Part shown: in pieces, positions 59,443-64,000 of the stretch | Numbering within the stretch: the stretch's first letter is position 1 | Layout of the letters: each line of letters opens with the position of its first letter | Origin: Bacillota bacterium | Lineage (GTDB): Bacteria > Bacillota > Clostridia > Acetivibrionales > DSM-1351 | DNA length: 64,000 bases | Direction of reading: 5' to 3' | NCBI GenBank assembly: GCA_023397905.1 | Contig: JAEWSZ010000009.1 | Location: 1-64,000 of the forward strand | The notes under the pieces: model-generated | The model's database searches: none | The model's input: the letters and a program-made list of their open reading frames with translations, nothing else | What the model was told of the DNA's origin: nothing | Program-made: the position numbers and the translations under genes

Positions 59443-61830
59443 TCAGCCGGGAAGCATAGTCCGTATCCGCAGCTTCTGCCCATAGGTGGTGGCGGTTACA
59501 GCGCCCCTTTCATCGGTTCTGAACAGGCGTATACCCCTTTCCTCAATTCTGTCCACAACAAATTGGGAGGGATGCCCGAAATTGTTGTTTTCGCCGACGG
59601 ATATCACCGCATATTCAGGACTGACTCTTTCCAGAAAAGCCTCACTTGTTGAAGTAGAAGAGCCGTGATGCCCCACCTTCAGCATGTCCGCGTCTACATC
59701 CAGCCCCAGCTCCAGGGCCCTCTGCTCAACGGGAAGTTCACAGTCGCCGGTGAACAGCACCTTAACATTCCTGTATGTTAATTTTAACATTAATGAGCTG
59801 TCATTCAAAGACTGCTGTGCCAAAGAATCCTCCTCAAATTTCTGCGGGTTCAATACCAAAAAATCTGTTTCACTGTCAAGCTTTATAATATCCCCCTGTC
59901 TGCACTCCACTATTTGAATCTTTTTTTCAGAGCAGATATTAACTATCTTTTCAAAGCCTTCACCGTCCGTATCCGGGAGTATGACCGTTCCCACGTCCAT
60001 TTCCTTAAGAACGGCCTCCAGCCCCTCTGTATGGTCCGAATGTCCGTGGGTTGCAATGACAATATCTATATGCTTTGTTCCGCGGTCCAGAATATATGGT
60101 ACCATAACAGACTCTCCAATATCAAATGAAGATTTGGAGCCTGCGTTTCTTCCTCCCCCGTCGATCAACACTTTGGTCCCGTGTGAGGTCTTTATAAACG
60201 CGCCGTCTCCCTGCCCCACATCCAGGAATGTTATTTCAAGAGGTTTCGGGACGGCAAAGCTTATAAGCAGCACCAGTGCCAATATCCCCGGAAGTACCCA
60301 TTTCAAATGTCTAACCGCCGGTATCTTTTCCTTTATCACACTTCGCTTGAGCCAGTACAGCAGAACCAGATAATATACTGTGATTAAAATCAAAGGTGGA
60401 GTGGGGAGTTTTAGTAATGCATATGGGATTTTGGCAGTAGTCTCCGTCACAAAAAGTACAAAGGACAGAAAAGAATTATTAACATAACCTATCAGCACCG
60501 CCCCGTGAATATTTACCAGACCTGCGAATACCATGGCAAAACCTATTATTGTTATAAACTGGACCAGAGGGACTACCAGCAGGTTGGACAGCACTGAAAT
60601 AAGAGATAAATTATTGAAATAATACAGCGTAACCGGAATCACTCCCGCCTGGGCTGCCAGTGTTGCAGCCAGCGTATCCGCCACAAGGTCCGGAATATAT
60701 TTATTGGTAACAGCTCCCTTGATTTTAGGATAGAACAGCACAAGTGAAAGCGTTGCGGCAAAAGACAGCTGAAATCCGATATCAAACAGCGTAAACGGAT
60801 TTATTGCCAGCAGGATGAAAACAGCAATTGCAATACTTGTGTATATATCTGTCTCCCGCCTGATTATCCTGCCTGTCAGGATAACTATACCCATAATCAC
60901 TGCCCGCACCACTGACGCCGAAAAGCCCGCCACAAAGACAAAAAGCACAAGCACCAGTATTGTCAGGCCATTGGCCGCCAGATTGCCCAGCCGCAATTTT
61001 TTAAAAATGAAGGTAAGGGGCAGGATTATAAAGGCCACATTCATCCCGGAGGCCACCATTATATGAGTCAGTCCCGCTTTGCTGAAGGCTTCAAATGCAG
61101 TCTCGTCGAGTCCGTCCTTATACCCTATTATCATTCCTTCCAGCAATCCTGCCTGGTTTTTATCCAGTGAGTACTCAACTATACCTAAAACGGTATTTTT
61201 GATTTTATAGCCCAGCTTATTGATCCAGCCTCCGCCTTTAATTCCCGTTTTTTCAATATCATATGGATTTTTCAGATAAACTGTGCCGGAGATCCCGATA
61301 GAGGCCAGATAACGCCTGTAGTTAAAACCTCCCGGATTTGTGGCAGGCTTTGGTTCGTCAATAACCGCCCCGATGGAGACCCTGGATCTGTATCCCGCTT
61401 CATTCCCGGCAAACCGGCTGCCATCAACTGTATAGATATATACAAACAAATTGCCCCTGACCCTTTTGGCACTCTGCTGGTAAATAATCCTTTCGGTCCT
61501 TAAAGTGAACTTTACCCGGTCGCCTGAGTTCTCAATTTCACTGTCTATGAAACCTTCGATTTTAACAGGCTTATCATAATATTCCTTAAAAGTCCCCATA
61601 TAGGTCTTTTCCGCGTTATTAAAAATAATTCCGCCGGCTCCGAAAAATAAAAGCGTAATTAAAAACAGCAGAATTGAATTTTTAATTTTTTTAAACATGA
61701 AAGCAATGCACATCAGATATAATGCGGCAGACAACAGAAAAAAAGACATGCCCATACTGTTCAGGATCAGTATGCCGGCAATAAATGAGACGCAAAAAAT
61801 ACATAGCGGTCTCTTTAAGTTCATATTCAT
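59443..61830 (-). CDS. comEC: ComEC/Rec2-family DNA-uptake channel
   Basis: 795 residues with GGAGG six bases before ATG 61830. Membrane segments at the N-terminus are followed by an outer OB-like domain (DUF4131, about 70-180), the multi-pass Competence domain (about 225-500, GLTHIMVASGMNVAFI) and a C-terminal metallo-beta-lactamase domain (about 530-790, DVGQGDGAFI, THGHSDHTEG, VLFTGDCE, VGHHGSSTSTSEAFL) with metal-binding residues intact. It carries single-stranded DNA across the membrane and may degrade the other strand. comEA, its normal upstream partner, is not present: the next gene is an NlpC/P60 protein. Confidence 0.95.
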   Translation of the reverse strand: MNMNLKRPLCIFCVSFIAGILILNSMGMSFFLLSAALYLMCIAFMFKKIKNSILLFLITLLFFGAGGIIFNNAEKTYMGTFKEYYDKPVKIEGFIDSEIENSGDRVKFTLRTERIIYQQSAKRVRGNLFVYIYTVDGSRFAGNEAGYRSRVSIGAVIDEPKPATNPGGFNYRRYLASIGISGTVYLKNPYDIEKTGIKGGGWINKLGYKIKNTVLGIVEYSLDKNQAGLLEGMIIGYKDGLDETAFEAFSKAGLTHIMVASGMNVAFIILPLTFIFKKLRLGNLAANGLTILVLVLFVFVAGFSASVVRAVIMGIVILTGRIIRRETDIYTSIAIAVFILLAINPFTLFDIGFQLSFAATLSLVLFYPKIKGAVTNKYIPDLVADTLAATLAAQAGVIPVTLYYFNNLSLISVLSNLLVVPLVQFITIIGFAMVFAGLVNIHGAVLIGYVNNSFLSFVLFVTETTAKIPYALLKLPTPPLILITVYYLVLLYWLKRSVIKEKIPAVRHLKWVLPGILALVLLISFAVPKPLEITFLDVGQGDGAFIKTSHGTKVLIDGGGRNAGSKSSFDIGESVMVPYILDRGTKHIDIVIATHGHSDHTEGLEAVLKEMDVGTVILPDTDGEGFEKIVNICSEKKIQIVECRQGDIIKLDSETDFLVLNPQKFEEDSLAQQSLNDSSLMLKLTYRNVKVLFTGDCELPVEQRALELGLDVDADMLKVGHHGSSTSTSEAFLERVSPEYAVISVGENNNFGHPSQFVVDRIEERGIRLFRTDERGAVTATTYGQKLRIRTMLPG

Positions 61831-62000
61831 ATGAAACCTCCGGAACCGGTTAAAACGGCAGGATAAAATAAAAGATTTAAATTTGAGAAATTTGAAATTT
61901 CAAATAAGATAAAAATAAGATTTAAACACTGGATTTAAAATGTAAAACATTTTTTTAAACTGGATGTGAGAACTGACGGCCTGGGGATAAAATGAGAATG

Positions 62001-62039
62001 AACCCACAAAAACGCCCTTTAAGGACGTTTTTGCGGGTT
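62001..62039 (-). terminator. Terminator of the NlpC/P60 gene
   Basis: AACCCACAAAAACGCCC pairs with GGACGTTTTTGCGGGTT (one mismatch each side of a TTTAA loop), 62001-62039, with the stem's own T stretch serving as the slippery tract. It lies 11 bases past the stop codon. Confidence 0.8.
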
Positions 62040-62049
62040 ATGATAAAAA

Positions 62050-62958
62050 TTAAATTACTCTTTTCGCACCAATATAAGTTCCGCGGTATTCGGATAAGCT
62101 TTGAACCATAACTTTTCCGTTTGAAGATGAGGCATGTATGAACAAGCCGCCACCCATGTAAATACCAACATGGTCGATTACGCCGGATGCTTTTCTTGCC
62201 GATGCATCAAAAAACAAAAGATCTCCGGCTTTTAAGGCGCTCTTTGATACTTTTGTACCGTTTGAATACATACTTGCGGCCGAACTGTTTAATTTAATCC
62301 CGAAATTCTTATAAACATATCCGACGAAACCTGAGCAATCAAAGCCACTGGGGCTTTTTCCACCATAAACATACTTCACCCCGACATACTTCTTTGCGTA
62401 TGCAATGATCTTACCGGCCGTAGAACTGTCTGAAATCTCTTCTTCATCTTCCGGTAGAGATTCAACCGTTGTCGAACGTGATGTCTTTACTTCGGTAGAG
62501 GTACTGGTTTCAGTGACAAACTTTGTAACCACATAACCTGTTTTAGAACCAACCTTTACCTTGTGCCAACCTGAGCGAGTATCAAGAATTTCTACACCCG
62601 TCTCCTTACTTAGAGAATCAATTATTTTGCCAGATGTACTAGCACTTTCTCTAAAATTAACACCATTAGCATTAATTTTTCCTTTTGTGGAAAGAGCTTT
62701 TATGTAGTCACTGCTAACCCACCCTGTCTTTCCGCTAAAAGAAATTTTGTACCAGCCATTTGACTGATCAACAATTGATACCCTTGAATTGGATAACTTT
62801 GTGATTACACTTGACGAAGTGTTTGGTGCTGTCCTCACATTTACCTCTGTTCCTACGATCTGACCCTGCTGGGATGCAGCCATGGCCACCGAGCAAACAA
62901 GAACCAGTGAAAAAGCGAAAACACATCCGACAAGTATCTTGCTAATCTTACCTGTCAT
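62050..62958 (-). CDS. Secreted SH3-SH3-NlpC/P60 peptidoglycan endopeptidase
   Basis: 302 residues. Signal peptide 1-28 (cut near SVAMA-A). Two bacterial SH3 (SH3_3) domains at about 33-88 and 94-148 (GTEVNVRTAPNTSS; INANGVNFRESAST) bind cell wall. A Ser/Thr/Glu linker precedes the NlpC/P60 domain (about 182-302) with catalytic Cys208 (GFDCSGF), His263 (DHVGIYMGG) and His275 (LFIHAS). It should cut peptide stems of peptidoglycan outside the cell. The leader is a c-di-AMP riboswitch, a well-known arrangement for wall hydrolases. AGGAGG is at good distance from ATG 62958. Confidence 0.95.
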   Translation of the reverse strand: MTGKISKILVGCVFAFSLVLVCSVAMAASQQGQIVGTEVNVRTAPNTSSSVITKLSNSRVSIVDQSNGWYKISFSGKTGWVSSDYIKALSTKGKINANGVNFRESASTSGKIIDSLSKETGVEILDTRSGWHKVKVGSKTGYVVTKFVTETSTSTEVKTSRSTTVESLPEDEEEISDSSTAGKIIAYAKKYVGVKYVYGGKSPSGFDCSGFVGYVYKNFGIKLNSSAASMYSNGTKVSKSALKAGDLLFFDASARKASGVIDHVGIYMGGGLFIHASSSNGKVMVQSLSEYRGTYIGAKRVI

Positions 62959-62976
62959 TGGCTCCTCCTATATTAT

Positions 62977-63080
62977 GCTTCCGAAGTTAGCTGCCGGGCT
63001 CGGGCAATAGGACCGCCCTACCATTTGCATGGACTCACCCCAAATATTGGTTCCTCCGTACCTCTTTCGAGGATTCAGCT
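62977..63080 (-). promoter_or_regulatory. c-di-AMP riboswitch (ydaO-yuaA type)
   Basis: On the minus strand the conserved blocks occur in order: GCTGAATCC (from 63079), a CTCGAAAGAG hairpin, TACGGAGGAACCA, TTGGGGTGAGTCC, TAGGG, then GCCCGGCAGCTAACTTCGGA ending near 62977, eight bases before the ribosome binding site. These are the hallmarks of the ydaO class, which senses cyclic di-AMP and usually turns off wall-hydrolase or potassium-transport genes. No separate terminator hairpin was seen; the ligand-bound form could occlude the ribosome binding site or stop transcription in a way not visible here. Confidence 0.92.
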
Positions 63081-63097
63081 TTTTATAATACTTAACC

Positions 63098-63126
63098 ATT
63101 ATATTCAATGTGTAACAGTTTGTCAA
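63098..63126 (-). promoter_or_regulatory. Consensus promoter of the riboswitch-NlpC/P60 transcript
   Basis: TTGACA (63126-63121), exactly 17 bp, TATAAT (63103-63098): a perfect sigma-A promoter, starting transcription about 12 nt before the riboswitch. Confidence 0.92.
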
Positions 63127-63182
63127 ACTTTTAGCAACAAATTAGCAAAATTTTGGTAATATTTTTGTAATATATCTCATAT

Positions 63183-63695
63183 CTATAGTAGTTTACGCAT
63201 GATTTGTGCGAATTCACCGATGTTTCCGGCGCCCATCCCCGGCAAACCATCGCAAAATTCATATCCGCACTCGCTCCAGAAATCCATTCCGGCCTTATTG
63301 CTTTTAAACACCGAGAGATAAATTTTTTCTACAAGATACTTTTGTTTAAAAAAACTCTCCAGCAAAAGTGTCGCCATCCTGCCATACCCTTTTTTCTGGT
63401 ATGGAGTATTTATGACCAGCGAGTTGATCCACAGCAGGCGGTTTTTTTCTATGACCGAACCCTTGATCAGACCTATGGGTTCCCCCTGAGGCAAACATAT
63501 GTCGAGGAAAAACACATCCTTTTTCTGAATGAACCGGGATATTTCATCCATGAACCTGGCGTATTCCATGGATTCGAAAACACCTGTCGCATATTTGAAA
63601 TCGCTGGCGCTGTATATTGAATATATATTTTTAAAACTGTTTTTATCGATAGTCTTAATTTCCAGATTGTCATTCCCCATATTTATATTCAGCAT
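63183..63695 (-). CDS. GNAT-family N-acetyltransferase
   Basis: 170 residues with AAAGGTGGG before ATG 63695. The acetyl-CoA-binding loop is QKKGYGRMATLLL (about 110-122), preceded by the strand LLWINSLVI and followed by EKIYLSVFKSNKAGMDFWSECGYEF, a normal GNAT core. The substrate cannot be predicted. It is upstream of the NlpC/P60 gene but the latter has its own strong promoter, so the two are probably separate units. No terminator is visible in the short gap. Confidence 0.85.
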   Translation of the reverse strand: MLNINMGNDNLEIKTIDKNSFKNIYSIYSASDFKYATGVFESMEYARFMDEISRFIQKKDVFFLDICLPQGEPIGLIKGSVIEKNRLLWINSLVINTPYQKKGYGRMATLLLESFFKQKYLVEKIYLSVFKSNKAGMDFWSECGYEFCDGLPGMGAGNIGEFAQIMRKLL

Positions 63696-63816
63696 TTACC
63701 CACCTTTAAATATTAAAACCCATATTGTCTATATTTTTCTAAAAAACATCCTTTATAGGATTATATCAAAAAAATTGCAACAAAAAAATTTTATTTATAA
63801 AAAACCTAGGAAATAT

Positions 63817-63845
63817 TTGACATTTTAATTAAGATTTATTATATT
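63817..63845 (+). promoter_or_regulatory. Promoter of the right-edge gene
   Basis: TTGACA (63817-63822), 17-bp spacer, TATATT (63840-63845), in an AT-rich 190-bp divergent spacer. The transcript would start about 35 nt before the ATG at 63887. Confidence 0.75.
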
Positions 63846-63886
63846 TTTATTATCCGATAAAATTTAATAAGAAGTGGAGAAAGAAT

Positions 63887-64000
63887 ATGAGTAATTTGTT
63901 TGAAAATGAAGAATTTGAGAAACAATTATTTGAATGCTCACTTATGCTGGTTTCGCTTTTATTGGTGCAATATAAAAGAAAAACTATCGATATAACTGAT
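63887..64000 (+). CDS. Unknown protein, 5' end only
   Basis: The first 38 residues of a plus-strand gene that runs out of the window: MSNLFENEEFEKQLFECSL onward, then a Leu/Val-rich stretch (MLVSLLLVQYKRK). ATG 63887 has GTGGAG seven bases upstream and a good promoter further up. Too short to assign; it could be a sporulation-associated or membrane-associated small protein. Confidence 0.6.
   Translation, partial: MSNLFENEEFEKQLFECSLMLVSLLLVQYKRKTIDITD

Overview
The window looks like a chromosome segment of an anaerobic, endospore-forming, plant-polysaccharide-using member of the Clostridia. Supports are spoIIP, Gram-positive SD sequences (GGAGG) with many TTG/GTG starts, a T-box leader, a c-di-AMP riboswitch, HemZ, two YesM/YesN two-component systems and a very large 2-hydroxyacyl-CoA dehydratase/activase fusion. 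No rRNA, tRNA, CRISPR or prophage was seen, and the species cannot be named from this sequence.

Layout. 1-4.0 kb: 5' end of a secreted trypsin-like protease (minus strand), then a BlaI/BlaR1-type repressor-sensor pair behind a promoter with two TACA-TGTA dyads. 4.0-6.1 kb: a Phd-Uma2 fusion with its own operator-promoter, thpR, and a small unknown gene. 6.1-15.6 kb, minus strand: SGNH hydrolase, sugar-nucleotidyltransferase/PMM-like fusion, lepA, RsiV/copper-amine-oxidase-like secreted protein, small membrane protein, spoIIP. 15.9-19.4 kb, plus strand: zinc-ribbon protein and an OmpR-type two-component system. 19.4-24.5 kb: a coiled-coil protein built of eight 11-residue repeats, and the 1433-aa dehydratase/activase fusion.

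24.6-61.8 kb is the most informative part. From right to left comEC, holA, recJ, apt, rel, dtd, an MBL hydrolase, hemZ, hisS and aspS form the housekeeping string usual in Clostridia, but it is cut twice by carbohydrate-uptake modules of similar design. Island A (28.5-38.9 kb, between hemZ and hisS) encodes a YesM-like kinase, YesN-like regulator, LplB/SBP/LplC importer and GH3 enzyme. Island B (44.6-56.3 kb, between apt and recJ) encodes an SBP, two permeases, a GH106-like enzyme, YesM-like kinase, YesN-like regulator and an IlvD/Edd-type dehydratase. Neither carries an ABC ATPase gene. Each reads as a complete circuit: sense an extracellular oligosaccharide, import it, hydrolyse it in the cytoplasm and, in B, probably dehydrate a sugar acid.

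61.9-64 kb: an SH3-NlpC/P60 wall hydrolase under a c-di-AMP riboswitch, a GNAT acetyltransferase, and the start of an unknown plus-strand gene.

Small non-coding repeats are scattered through intergenic spaces: a MITE-like family with perfect 20-bp inverted ends (13678-13838, deleted copy 37020-37092), a second family with AGTCAATTAC ends (five places), a long inverted repeat at 20022-20191, and a 93-bp tandem repeat at 821-1004. Several abut or supply the 3' ends of genes. All functions are assigned by reading motifs by eye; no database search was run.
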